From NCBI GenBank assembly GCA_002719815.1, contig PBET01000033.1, positions 1 to 36,852 on the forward strand: 36,852 nucleotides of DNA, given 5' to 3'. Made by a program: the position numbers and the translations under genes. The DNA is from Methanobacteriota archaeon. Its GTDB lineage: Archaea > Thermoplasmatota > Poseidoniia > Poseidoniales > Poseidoniaceae. This document shows positions 28,153 to 36,852 of this stretch, piece after piece (within the stretch, counting starts at the first letter, position 1; each line of letters starts with the position of its first letter). The notes beneath the pieces were generated by a model. It had not been told where the DNA came from and made no database searches. It was given only the letters and a program-made list of their open reading frames with translations.

Positions 28153-28200
28153 CATCTCGGATGGAGGATAAACTCCAGCGCGTTGGTAGAAGGTGACAAT

Positions 28201-29238
28201 ATGGTAATCGAGCATAACCGAAATGATGACGGAATTGAGATTGATCTATCGCGAGAACACATCGAACCAATGCTTCAAGAAAATCTTGATCGCTTTGTCC
28301 TTTTCCCAATTGAGCAGGATGAGGTATGGGCCATGTACAAACAACATGCAGCATCATTCTGGACTGCTGAGGAGATTGACCTTGCTGAGGACATGAAAGA
28401 TTGGGAACAACTCAACAAAGATGAGCAACATTTCCTCAAACACGTCCTTGCCTTCTTTGCTGCAAGTGACGGTATTGTCAACGAGAATCTTGTTGTAAAC
28501 TTCGCAAATGAAGTATGCTGGGCGGAAGCACGTGCATTCTATGGTTTCCAGATCATGATGGAGAACATCCATGCTGAAACCTATTCGCTTCTTATTGACA
28601 CCTACATTAAGGACTCCAACGAAAAGAACCACTTGTTTAAGGCGCTAGAAACAGTACCTTCTGTCAAGCGAAAGGGTGACTGGGCTCTTCGATGGTTGTC
28701 TCGAAAGCGAGGTTCATTTGCCGAACGATTGGTTGCCTTTGCAGCGGTTGAAGGTATTTTCTTCTCTGGCTCATTCTGTGCAATCTTCTGGCTCAAGAAG
28801 CGTGGTTTGATGCCAGGACTGACCTTTTCCAATGAGTTGATCAGTCGAGACGAAGGCCTACATTGCGACTTTGCTTGCTTATTGCACAGCAAACTTGAGC
28901 GCCCAACTCCTGAGAACATTATTCATCGTATTATCGCTGAAGCGGTTGAAATTGAGATTGAATTTGTTACGAGTGCTCTTCCAGTCAACCTTATTGGAAT
29001 GAATGAAGAATTGATGAAACAATATATTCAATTCGTTGCCGATCGACTTTTGATTTCTCTTGGTGCTTCCAAATTATACGATGTCAGCAATCCATTCCCA
29101 TGGATGGAGATGATCTCCATGCAAGGCAAGACCAACTTCTTCGAAAAGCGAGTTGGCGAATACCAGAAGTCCGGTGTCATGGACGGAGCTTCCCTCGGAA
29201 GTGTCCAACAGCGGTTTTCTATGGACGAAGACTTTTGA
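28201..29238 (+). CDS. nrdB: class I ribonucleotide reductase small subunit (R2), eukaryote-like
   Basis: [107 protein letters not shown] 28201 chosen over 28078. Confidence 0.95.
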   Translation: MVIEHNRNDDGIEIDLSREHIEPMLQENLDRFVLFPIEQDEVWAMYKQHAASFWTAEEIDLAEDMKDWEQLNKDEQHFLKHVLAFFAASDGIVNENLVVNFANEVCWAEARAFYGFQIMMENIHAETYSLLIDTYIKDSNEKNHLFKALETVPSVKRKGDWALRWLSRKRGSFAERLVAFAAVEGIFFSGSFCAIFWLKKRGLMPGLTFSNELISRDEGLHCDFACLLHSKLERPTPENIIHRIIAEAVEIEIEFVTSALPVNLIGMNEELMKQYIQFVADRLLISLGASKLYDVSNPFPWMEMISMQGKTNFFEKRVGEYQKSGVMDGASLGSVQQRFSMDEDF

Positions 29239-29296
29239 ACCGACCGCGAACAAAGGGAGATACGCACGCACCGAAACGAGCAGGAGATGAGGCAAA

Positions 29297-31681
29297 ATGA
29301 CCATGCAAGTTGTAAATAGGAAAGGCGAAAGAGAGGACGTACGCTTCGATGCGATTTTGGACAAACTACGACGTTTAGCAGAAGGACTCGATCCAAATTG
29401 GGTCGATCCAGCAAACCTCACAAAATTGACCATCGAAGGACTCTACGATGGTGTCACCACTCGCGAACTTGATCAACTTGCTGCTGAAACCGCTGCCTCA
29501 TTGGTTTCGCATCACCCTGATTACAGTAAGCTCGCTGCTCGAATTTGTGTCGACGATTTGCACCGGTCTACGAAGGATGTCTTCACCGATGTTATTACCG
29601 ATTTGCGAGAATACATCGATCCAGAATCAAAGAAACATGCTCCATTGATTTCTGAAGAAGTCTATGACATTATCATGGCGAACGCTGAGGTTCTGAACAA
29701 TCACATCGATTACAACCGAGATTTCAATTACGATTATTTTGGCTTCAAGACCCTTGAGCGCTCCTATCTTCTCCGACTCGATGGAGAGGTTGCAGAACGA
29801 CCACAGCACATGCTCATGCGTGTTGCAGTCGGCATTCACCATGGCGATATCGAAAAAGCGCTACGAACCTACGACTTGATGTCAAACGGTTACTTTACCC
29901 ACGCGACGCCGACACTTTTCAACTCGGGAACGCCAATGCCTCAGATGTCATCGTGCTTCCTCTTGACCATGCAGGACGATTCTTTGCACGGCATCTATGA
30001 CACACTCAAGCAGTGTGCACTGATCTCAAAGTCTGCTGGTGGAATTGGTTTGTCCATTCATCACATCCGTGCAAAGGGATCGTACATCAAGGGGACCAAT
30101 GGAACCTCCAACGGAATTGTTCCAATGCTCCGTGTTTTCAACGATACAGCACGATACGTCGACCAAGGCGGTGGAAAGCGTAAGGGTTCGATTGCAATCT
30201 ATCTCGAACCATGGCACCCCGATCTCATTGAGTTCCTTGACCTGCGCAAGAACCACGGTAAGGAAGAAATGCGTGCTCGTGATTTGTTCTACGCTCTCTG
30301 GACACCTGATTTGTTCATGGAACGTGTGCAAGATAATGCTGATTGGTCCTTCTTCTGTCCGAATGAATGCCCAGGTTTGCAAGACGCTTATGGTGAGGAG
30401 TTCAAGGAATTGTATCATTCCTATGAAGCACAAGGCTTGGCTCGCAAGACCGTTCCTGCTCGAGAAGTTTGGGACAAGATTGTTGAGGCGCAAATCGAAA
30501 CAGGAACGCCTTACATGCTCTACAAGGATGCTGCGAACCTCAAGTCCAACCAAAAGAACTTGGGAACCATCCGTTCATCCAACCTTTGTACAGAGATTAT
30601 GGAATACACATCCGCTGATGAAGTAGCTGTTTGCAACCTCGCTTCGATCGCTCTACCAAAGTATGTTGAGAACGGTTCGTTCAATCACGATCTTCTGTTC
30701 GATGTCACATACCATGCTACTGGTAATCTCAACAGAGTCATTGATGTCAACTACTACCCTGTAGAAGAAGCTCGCAACTCCAACATGCGCCACCGACCAA
30801 TCGGTCTCGGTGTTCAAGGTCTTGCAGACACGTTCGCAATGCTTGGTATGGCATTCGATAGTCCAGAAGCACGTGCGCTCAACAAGGAGATTTTCGAAAC
30901 GATTTACTTCGCCGCTTGCACCGCTTCAAAGGATGCTGCCGTCGTTGATGGTTCATATTCAACCTTCGAAGGTTCACCTGCATCCCAAGGAATTCTCCAA
31001 TTCGACCTTTGGGGTATGAACGAGCACTCCGGACGCTGGGATTGGGATTCACTCAAGGCTGAAATCATGGAGAAGGGAATGCGCAACTCGCTCCTTGTTG
31101 CTCCAATGCCAACTGCATCCACATCACAAATTCTCGGAAACAACGAATGCTTCGAAGCATTCACTTCCAACCTCTACGTTCGTCGGACCCTCTCTGGTGA
31201 GTTCATCGTTCTCAACAAGCACTTGGTCAACGATCTCATCGCTGCAGGACTTTGGAGCATGGAATTGAAGGACGAGATTCTACGTCACAAGGGTTCCATC
31301 CAAGCCATTGCAGGCATTCCTGACAATATCAAGGACTTGTACAAGACCACCTGGGAAATCAAGCAAAAGCACGTTCTCGACATGGCTGCAGACCGTGGAG
31401 CCTACATCGACCAAAGCCAATCGATGAACATCCACATGATCGATGCTAACGCTGCGAAGGTTAGTTCGATGCACTTCTATGGATGGAAGTCCGGTCTCAA
31501 GACAGGTATGTACTACCTACGTACCAAGGCTGCAGCAGATGCCATCCAATTCACAGTTGAAAGCAAGGCAAAGAACGACCCAACGGTCAACGGTCTTGCT
31601 GAGCGAGCTGAATTGACCACCATGGAAGAAATCGCTTGCAGCCTTGACAGTCCTGATGATTGTTTGAGCTGTGGTGCTTGA
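29297..31681 (+). CDS. nrdA: class I ribonucleotide reductase large subunit (R1), eukaryote-like
   Basis: N-terminal ATP-cone, [70 protein letters not shown]-terminal redox Cys (CLSCGA). AGGAGATGAGG precedes the ATG. Confidence 0.97.
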   Translation: MTMQVVNRKGEREDVRFDAILDKLRRLAEGLDPNWVDPANLTKLTIEGLYDGVTTRELDQLAAETAASLVSHHPDYSKLAARICVDDLHRSTKDVFTDVITDLREYIDPESKKHAPLISEEVYDIIMANAEVLNNHIDYNRDFNYDYFGFKTLERSYLLRLDGEVAERPQHMLMRVAVGIHHGDIEKALRTYDLMSNGYFTHATPTLFNSGTPMPQMSSCFLLTMQDDSLHGIYDTLKQCALISKSAGGIGLSIHHIRAKGSYIKGTNGTSNGIVPMLRVFNDTARYVDQGGGKRKGSIAIYLEPWHPDLIEFLDLRKNHGKEEMRARDLFYALWTPDLFMERVQDNADWSFFCPNECPGLQDAYGEEFKELYHSYEAQGLARKTVPAREVWDKIVEAQIETGTPYMLYKDAANLKSNQKNLGTIRSSNLCTEIMEYTSADEVAVCNLASIALPKYVENGSFNHDLLFDVTYHATGNLNRVIDVNYYPVEEARNSNMRHRPIGLGVQGLADTFAMLGMAFDSPEARALNKEIFETIYFAACTASKDAAVVDGSYSTFEGSPASQGILQFDLWGMNEHSGRWDWDSLKAEIMEKGMRNSLLVAPMPTASTSQILGNNECFEAFTSNLYVRRTLSGEFIVLNKHLVNDLIAAGLWSMELKDEILRHKGSIQAIAGIPDNIKDLYKTTWEIKQKHVLDMAADRGAYIDQSQSMNIHMIDANAAKVSSMHFYGWKSGLKTGMYYLRTKAAADAIQFTVESKAKNDPTVNGLAERAELTTMEEIACSLDSPDDCLSCGA

Positions 31682-31768
31682 CGCCCTCAGCCTCTTGCGT
31701 CAATGCACGACCGTTTGCAACCAATGTGGTGACCTGCAAGAATCTCCGCAATCATTACAACACAAACA

Positions 31769-31788
31769 TAAGTTTACATTGTAAGTTT
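31769..31788. repeat. TAAGTTT direct repeat (31769-31775, 31782-31788) just upstream of hemH
   Basis: Read directly: ATAAGTTTACATTGTAAGTTTTCG, ending 13 nt before the hemH ATG. Confidence 0.3.
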
Positions 31789-31801
31789 TCGACAATCGTA
31801 C

Positions 31802-32830
31802 ATGGGACGAGATGGCGTTCTGCTCATGAATGTTGGGACTCCTGACGAACCCACAGTTGCATCAGTCAAAACGTATTTGCGGGAATTTCTCCTCGACCCC
31901 GATGTCATTGATATTCCTGCCCCATTGCGTCATCTTCTCGTTCGAGGGATTATTCTCCGAACCCGACCTAAGAAAATTGCACCTCGCTACAAAAGCATCT
32001 GGATGGAAGGAGGCTCCCCGCTTCGTGTTTATACACAGAGAATTTGCGACAAACTCCAAGTAAAAATGGAGGAAACTCCATGTGTGGTGGGAATGCGATA
32101 TGGCAATCCAAGCATACGTTCTGCCTTGGAATCACTCAAACAGCAGGGAGTGACTCGTGTCCTACTCGCACCGCTGTTTCCGCACTATGCTCAGGCTACG
32201 ACAGAATCATCCGTTAAGCATGCGTTTAACGAACTCAATGCTATGAAATGGACTCCAGATATTTTGGAACTCGGTCACTTTGAAACTGAGAATGAATTTG
32301 TTGATCCTCTCGCTGAGTCCATTCGTCCCCATCTCAGCGAAAATACGCACCTTTTGTTCTCATATCATGGATTGCCCATTTCCCATGTGAAGAGAATTGA
32401 TGCAACCAAAAAGCACTGTCAAAAGGTGGCGAATTGCTGTGAAATTGCTTGTGATGCGAACGCTCTGTGCTATGGCCGACATTGCAGTGAAACAACCCAT
32501 GCAGTGGTTGAAAGACTGGGACTAACGGATGAACAGTGGTCAATGAGTTACCAAAGCAGACTTGGTCCAGTCAAGTGGCTTGAGCCTGCCACCACCTCAA
32601 AAGTAGAAGAACTGGTAAAACGTGGAATCAAGAACATCGTCGTTGTAGCACCCGCATTCTTAGCAGACGGTCTTGAAACCCTCGAGGAACTCGATATTGA
32701 ACTACGTGAAGACTTTCTTGAGATGGGTGGAGAAGAGTTGACTGTGGTAAAGTGCCTTAACGACGATGACCAATGGATTGACGGCCTTGAATCTCTTGTA
32801 AGAAAGCGTCTTGATCCATTAACGGCTTAG
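31802..32830 (+). CDS. hemH: ferrochelatase
   Basis: GVLLMNVGTPDEPTVASVKTYLREFLLDPDVIDIP, LFSYHGLPISHVKR, SYQSRLGPVKWLEPATTSKVEEL, VVVAPAFLADGLETLEEL. Confidence 0.96.
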   Translation: MGRDGVLLMNVGTPDEPTVASVKTYLREFLLDPDVIDIPAPLRHLLVRGIILRTRPKKIAPRYKSIWMEGGSPLRVYTQRICDKLQVKMEETPCVVGMRYGNPSIRSALESLKQQGVTRVLLAPLFPHYAQATTESSVKHAFNELNAMKWTPDILELGHFETENEFVDPLAESIRPHLSENTHLLFSYHGLPISHVKRIDATKKHCQKVANCCEIACDANALCYGRHCSETTHAVVERLGLTDEQWSMSYQSRLGPVKWLEPATTSKVEELVKRGIKNIVVVAPAFLADGLETLEELDIELREDFLEMGGEELTVVKCLNDDDQWIDGLESLVRKRLDPLTA

Positions 32831-34092
32831 AACAAGTCAGCAATTCGCTCTGCTTCAGCAATAACGTGGGTGACGGAAACACCACTGAAAAACCACCCTG
32901 CTCGAGTAAATTCTTTGTTTATGTCGAGGTTGCTCATGTAGCCTGGTGCATAGATTGGGATTTTTCTCGTTCCAATTTTTTGGAATATCACAGGTTCAGA
33001 ATGTGTGAGTATTTGTTTGAGGCAGGTGCGAACTGCTTCTTCGCTACTCGAACGACTCGATGGCGCCATGATTCTGAAGAGACGGTGATTTGCTGGGGCG
33101 CGAGGCGATGGATGGACGTCGCTTTCATGCAATATCCCACTAATGGGTATATCCTCATCCGGAATTAATGTCCCATAACCTCGCCGAACTTCGCTCACAG
33201 CATTGTTATGGTAACCTGCAACGTACACGTCCAGTGACGTGAATTCCTGGTTTGTTCGGTCTCGAGGAGCACACCAGATGACAGAACTGATTGGAACATG
33301 ATGTTCTGTAGCAACCTCCTCAGGCTTGCTGAGGTCTTGATTGAAGTGGAATTTGACATTCTCAAACGTATTCAGTTGTTGAACAAGTGCATCAACCAAG
33401 GTTTGCATACCTCCAGAAAAAGATGCTACTGAACCTTTTCTTGGTTGAAACAGAGGATAAGTCTCGGCCATCATCTTCTTGATTTTCGACCATTTGATTG
33501 GTGGTTCATCACCAAACTTCGTCAAGGAGGGCATCAGAAAATCAGCATCAACGTTGGCTGATCTCTCGTTCACAATTCCAAGCGTCATCGCATCAGCGAT
33601 TGTCTCTGATGGGAAGACTTGCGCAACAGATTTCTTTCCCACTGTTGACGAACGGAGAGATCGAAACAGGCGTATTGGACCCATTTTTAGAGCAGTAATC
33701 CAAGATAATTGTGTTTTTTTCTTGTTGATGAGCAGCCAACGTTTTTTTGCTTGAGGGTTGGATTCGGCGAATGCATCTCCAAGTCCAAGGTCCTCAACAA
33801 GCCTCCAGAATGCCGGATGTGGTCGAGCCGCATTCACTGCAACATCACACAACCATTCCCCTTCGGACCATGTTTCTATGGTGCCGCCACATCGATCTGT
33901 TCTCTCAAGAATCTCAATTTCAACATCGGGACGCTTCGATGCAATCCTGTAGGCGATGGACAATCCTGAGAGGCCCGCACCTACAATACATAATTTCGTA
34001 GACGTGGACAAATTTGGTCCCACGAGGAGTGGTCGACGTAGTTCATCTCCAAAGCGAACCCAATCCTCGAGAGAGTACAATGCATCACGCAC
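32827..34092 (-). CDS. hemY: FAD-dependent protoporphyrinogen oxidase (HemY/PPO type)
   Basis: LCIVGAGLSGLSIAYRIASKRPDVEIEILERTDRCGGTIETW; SFSGGMQTLVDALVQQL; C-terminal GWFFSGVSVTHVIAEAERIA; embedded in the hem operon. Confidence 0.88.
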   Translation of the reverse strand: MRDALYSLEDWVRFGDELRRPLLVGPNLSTSTKLCIVGAGLSGLSIAYRIASKRPDVEIEILERTDRCGGTIETWSEGEWLCDVAVNAARPHPAFWRLVEDLGLGDAFAESNPQAKKRWLLINKKKTQLSWITALKMGPIRLFRSLRSSTVGKKSVAQVFPSETIADAMTLGIVNERSANVDADFLMPSLTKFGDEPPIKWSKIKKMMAETYPLFQPRKGSVASFSGGMQTLVDALVQQLNTFENVKFHFNQDLSKPEEVATEHHVPISSVIWCAPRDRTNQEFTSLDVYVAGYHNNAVSEVRRGYGTLIPDEDIPISGILHESDVHPSPRAPANHRLFRIMAPSSRSSSEEAVRTCLKQILTHSEPVIFQKIGTRKIPIYAPGYMSNLDINKEFTRAGWFFSGVSVTHVIAEAERIADLF

Positions 34093-35005
34093 CTAACCAG
34101 TTCACAGGTTCTCGAAGTATCTTGACCAACCGTTCTTCCTCGGTCCCAATTTCCACTTCGTGACAGTACTCCCATCGAGCAGTAAGTGGGAGCGACATCA
34201 AAATGCTCTCTATACGACCGTTGGTGGTTAATCCGAATTTTGTTCCACGATCGTAGACGAGATTGAATTCTACATATCGTCCTCTTCGTATTTGTTGCCA
34301 TGCCTTCTGATTGGGTGTAAATGGCATAGATTTCCTTCGCTCAAGGATTGGTAAATAGGCGGCTAAAAACTGGTTGCCACAGTCTTGAACGAACTCAAAG
34401 CACTGTTGTTTTGATGCCGCACGAATATCATCAAAGAAGATGCCACCCACTCCACGTCCTTCGTTCCGGTGGGGAATATGAAAATAAGAATCACACCACT
34501 CTTTGAAACGATTGTAATCGGCAACCTCGTGGCGATCACATGCCTCTTTGTGAACTCGATGAAAATGAATTGCATCCTCTTCAAACAAGTATGATGGCGT
34601 AAGGTCAGCGCCTCCCCCGAACCACCAACTGCCTTCAATTTCTCCAGCACCTCGCTCAAAGTAGCGGTAATTGGCGTGAACTGTTGGTGCCATCGGATTG
34701 TTGGGATGGAGAACCAAGCTGATTCCTGTTGCAAAAAAATCCAGATCACTGCCCTCGAGTTGATGACCTCCGCCCATCTTTTCAGCAGCTTCTGGGCTGA
34801 GTGTACCGTATACAACGCTTACATTGACACCTGCTTTTTCGAAGACATCTCCTTCTGAGAAGACGCGGCTTCGCCCACCTCCGCCTTCTTCACGGGTCCA
34901 CTCGTCTTCTCTGTAGTCGCTGTTGTCGATTGTTTTGATGGCCTCGCAGATAGTGTCCTGGAGTTCGTAGACCATCTCCACCATCTTTTCTCGCATCTCA
35001 TTCAC
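34085..35005 (-). CDS. hemF: oxygen-dependent coproporphyrinogen III oxidase
   Basis: WTREEGGGGRSRVFSEGDVFEKAGVNVSVVYG, SLVLHPNNPMAPTVHANYRYFE, WWFGGGADLTPSYL, KAWQQIRRGRYVEFNLVYDRGTKFGL. Confidence 0.97.
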   Translation of the reverse strand: MNEMREKMVEMVYELQDTICEAIKTIDNSDYREDEWTREEGGGGRSRVFSEGDVFEKAGVNVSVVYGTLSPEAAEKMGGGHQLEGSDLDFFATGISLVLHPNNPMAPTVHANYRYFERGAGEIEGSWWFGGGADLTPSYLFEEDAIHFHRVHKEACDRHEVADYNRFKEWCDSYFHIPHRNEGRGVGGIFFDDIRAASKQQCFEFVQDCGNQFLAAYLPILERRKSMPFTPNQKAWQQIRRGRYVEFNLVYDRGTKFGLTTNGRIESILMSLPLTARWEYCHEVEIGTEEERLVKILREPVNWLGA

Positions 35006-36035
35006 CTGTGACTGTACGCAACACTGCTTCTACGCAGTCGATTTGAGCACCCGGTGAAAAACCATGGCCGAGGTTGAAAATATGCCCTGGTTGGTTTCCA
35101 GCATTACGGAGCACATGTTCTGCAGCCTCTTGTGCAGCCCTTGGAGAACCATGCATCCGCGATGGGTCGAGGTTGCCCTGGAAGGCAAATTGTGAGCCAA
35201 ACTCAGTGCGATTCGCTGCAAGATCATCTCTCCAATCAAGGGATACTGCATCAATGTCGAGGGTTCGGATTTCATGGTGCAGATGTGAACTTCCTTTCGC
35301 ATAATGGATCAGAGGAACGCGTCGGTTTGCTTTGCTTCGGAACACCTCAATGGCACGTTCAGTTGCAGGTTTAGCATATTTTCGATAGTCGCTTTCCGAA
35401 AGCAAACCTGCCCATGTATCGAACATCTGTACTGCATCTGCACCGCCGTGATTCACTTGGTCAGCCAACAGGTCACCGACAGCATCAGCCACACTGAGCA
35501 AGACCCGCATAGCATCTTCTTGATTTGAGTACACTTTAGCCCGAGTAGAATGGAATTCTTTGTCACCGGTTCCTCCTGCCATGAGATACATCGATGTGGT
35601 CCATGGACAACCGACAAATCCCAATCGTGCAATCTCGGAATTCTCTTCTCCAATGGCTCGTAATCCATCCGCAGCCCATGGCGCATGAGTACGGGCGGAA
35701 AACTTGGTCCAATCATCTACATCTTCGAACGAAAAAGGATCAATTCGGATTCCTCCTCCGTACTCGACTTCATACCCTAGAGCAGGTAGTGGCGTCAAAA
35801 TGTCACTGAAGATAATGGCTGCATCAATTGATTTGTACCGATGGATGGGTTGCATTGTTATTGTTGTGCATAAATCGAGATTCATACATCGTTCCCAGAA
35901 CGAGTGTTGAGATGCAAGGTTTCGATATTCTGGAAGGTGCCGTCCTGCCTGACGCATGAACCAAACAGGAGTCCGATCAACAGGCTCTAAATTGAGTGCT
36001 GAAACGATGCGCTCTTTCCCATTCATTATGACCAA
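34998..36035 (-). CDS. hemE: uroporphyrinogen decarboxylase
   Basis: PVDRTPVWFMRQAGRHLPEYR, AAIIFSDILTPLPALG, GCPWTTSMYLMAGG, FQGNLDP, FNLGHGFSPGAQ. Confidence 0.96.
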   Translation of the reverse strand: MVIMNGKERIVSALNLEPVDRTPVWFMRQAGRHLPEYRNLASQHSFWERCMNLDLCTTITMQPIHRYKSIDAAIIFSDILTPLPALGYEVEYGGGIRIDPFSFEDVDDWTKFSARTHAPWAADGLRAIGEENSEIARLGFVGCPWTTSMYLMAGGTGDKEFHSTRAKVYSNQEDAMRVLLSVADAVGDLLADQVNHGGADAVQMFDTWAGLLSESDYRKYAKPATERAIEVFRSKANRRVPLIHYAKGSSHLHHEIRTLDIDAVSLDWRDDLAANRTEFGSQFAFQGNLDPSRMHGSPRAAQEAAEHVLRNAGNQPGHIFNLGHGFSPGAQIDCVEAVLRTVTGE

Positions 36036-36852
36036 TCCAAATGTGTGAGTGAATCGTCCAAGGCTTCGACAAAACCAAGGATGTGAGATTCGTTGTGTGA
36101 TGTCGAAAGGAACCCAATTTCATAAGCAGACGGAGCGAGCATGTAGCCACGGCTGAGCAACTCTCGGTGAACATCGGCGTACAACGTTCCAGCATCTTTT
36201 GGTATCTGATCGGCCCGAATTGCAGGCTCGGCGTTCCCGGGTGAGAACCAGAACAAACTCTCCATTCGAACCAAACGCATTGGGAAATTGTGTTTTTCCA
36301 ACACAGAATGAACTTTCTCTTCCATCATTGCCCCTAATTGTTCCAGATAATCGTACGCATCCTCATCCAATAAATCAAGGGTTTTTGCGCCAGCAGCCAT
36401 GGCTAACGGGTTCCCCGACAGGGTGCCAGCTTGGTAAACTGGACCCAGTGGAGAAAGATGTTGCATGATTTCATCTCTTGCTCCGTATGCTCCGACAGGT
36501 AAGCCTCCTCCGATGACCTTGCCCAGTGCAGTGATGTCAGGAGTTACACCACAGATGTCTGAATAACTGCCGTTCTTGAACCGAAATCCACTGATGACCT
36601 CATCAAAAATGAGCAAAGAATCACTTTCATCGCACAACTGCCTTAGACGAGAGAGATACTCATTTCTCTGAATCAAGAGTCCGTTGTTTGCAGGTAGTGG
36701 CTCAATCACAACAGCAGCGATTTCTTGACCGTGTTCACGAAACAGAAATTCCACTGCTTCAATATCATCCAATGGGCATATGAGCGTCGTCGCAACGGTA
36801 TCGTTTGGAATACCTGGGCTGCTGGCGATTCCAAAGGTGGCTAGACCGCTAC
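36026..36852 (-). CDS. hemL: glutamate-1-semialdehyde 2,1-aminomutase (partial; 5' end beyond window)
   Basis: LLIFDEVISGFRFKNGSYSDICGVTPDITALGKVIGGGLPVGAYGA, YQAGTLSGNPLAMAAG. Frame stays open to the window end: SGLATFGIASSPGIPNDTVATTLICPLDDIEAV. Confidence 0.94.
   Translation of the reverse strand, partial: SGLATFGIASSPGIPNDTVATTLICPLDDIEAVEFLFREHGQEIAAVVIEPLPANNGLLIQRNEYLSRLRQLCDESDSLLIFDEVISGFRFKNGSYSDICGVTPDITALGKVIGGGLPVGAYGARDEIMQHLSPLGPVYQAGTLSGNPLAMAAGAKTLDLLDEDAYDYLEQLGAMMEEKVHSVLEKHNFPMRLVRMESLFWFSPGNAEPAIRADQIPKDAGTLYADVHRELLSRGYMLAPSAYEIGFLSTSHNESHILGFVEALDDSLTHLDWS

Noticed and set aside
28078-28200. Upstream extension of nrdB ([41 protein letters not shown])
   Set aside because: Composition unlike R2 N-termini, while ATG 28201 starts a typical sequence; the extension contains the palindrome. 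Not fully excluded.
30039-30626. 195 aa plus-strand ORF inside nrdA
   Set aside because: Out-of-frame shadow of the strongly supported NrdA reading frame.
1-36852. tRNA/rRNA genes, CRISPR arrays, transposases, prophage or toxin-antitoxin modules
   Set aside because: None seen: intergenic gaps are mostly short, no regularly spaced repeats, no transposase/integrase motifs in the ORF translations. A tRNA scan could not be run.

Overview
The window is a gene-dense archaeal chromosome segment with no rRNA, tRNA, CRISPR array or mobile element that I could support. Archaeal informational genes (aRF1 with NIKS and GGQ motifs, aIF2-beta, class I LysRS, Trm56, NOG1-like GTPase, GfcR-type HTH-PRTase regulator, archaeal UMP kinase) sit among genes of bacterial or eukaryotic character. 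These include a eukaryote-like class I ribonucleotide reductase (nrdAB), a compact oxygen-dependent protoporphyrin heme cluster (hemL-hemE-hemF-hemY, convergent with hemH), lipB, ubiX, dut, and folate/pterin genes (folP, folB-like, PCD). The mixture suggests a marine planktonic Thermoplasmatota lineage (Poseidoniia, Marine Group II/III); this is inference. The observations I rank highest are: (1) the O2-dependent heme operon with overlapping genes and a Cys-rich ferrochelatase; (2) the eukaryote-like RNR with repeats, a palindrome and a possible unannotated small ORF upstream; (3) a strong inverted repeat that would pair with the UMP kinase start codon; (4) a predicted cytoplasmic SAP domain - TM - extracellular M28 peptidase fusion; (5) convergent gene pairs with abutting or overlapping stop codons.
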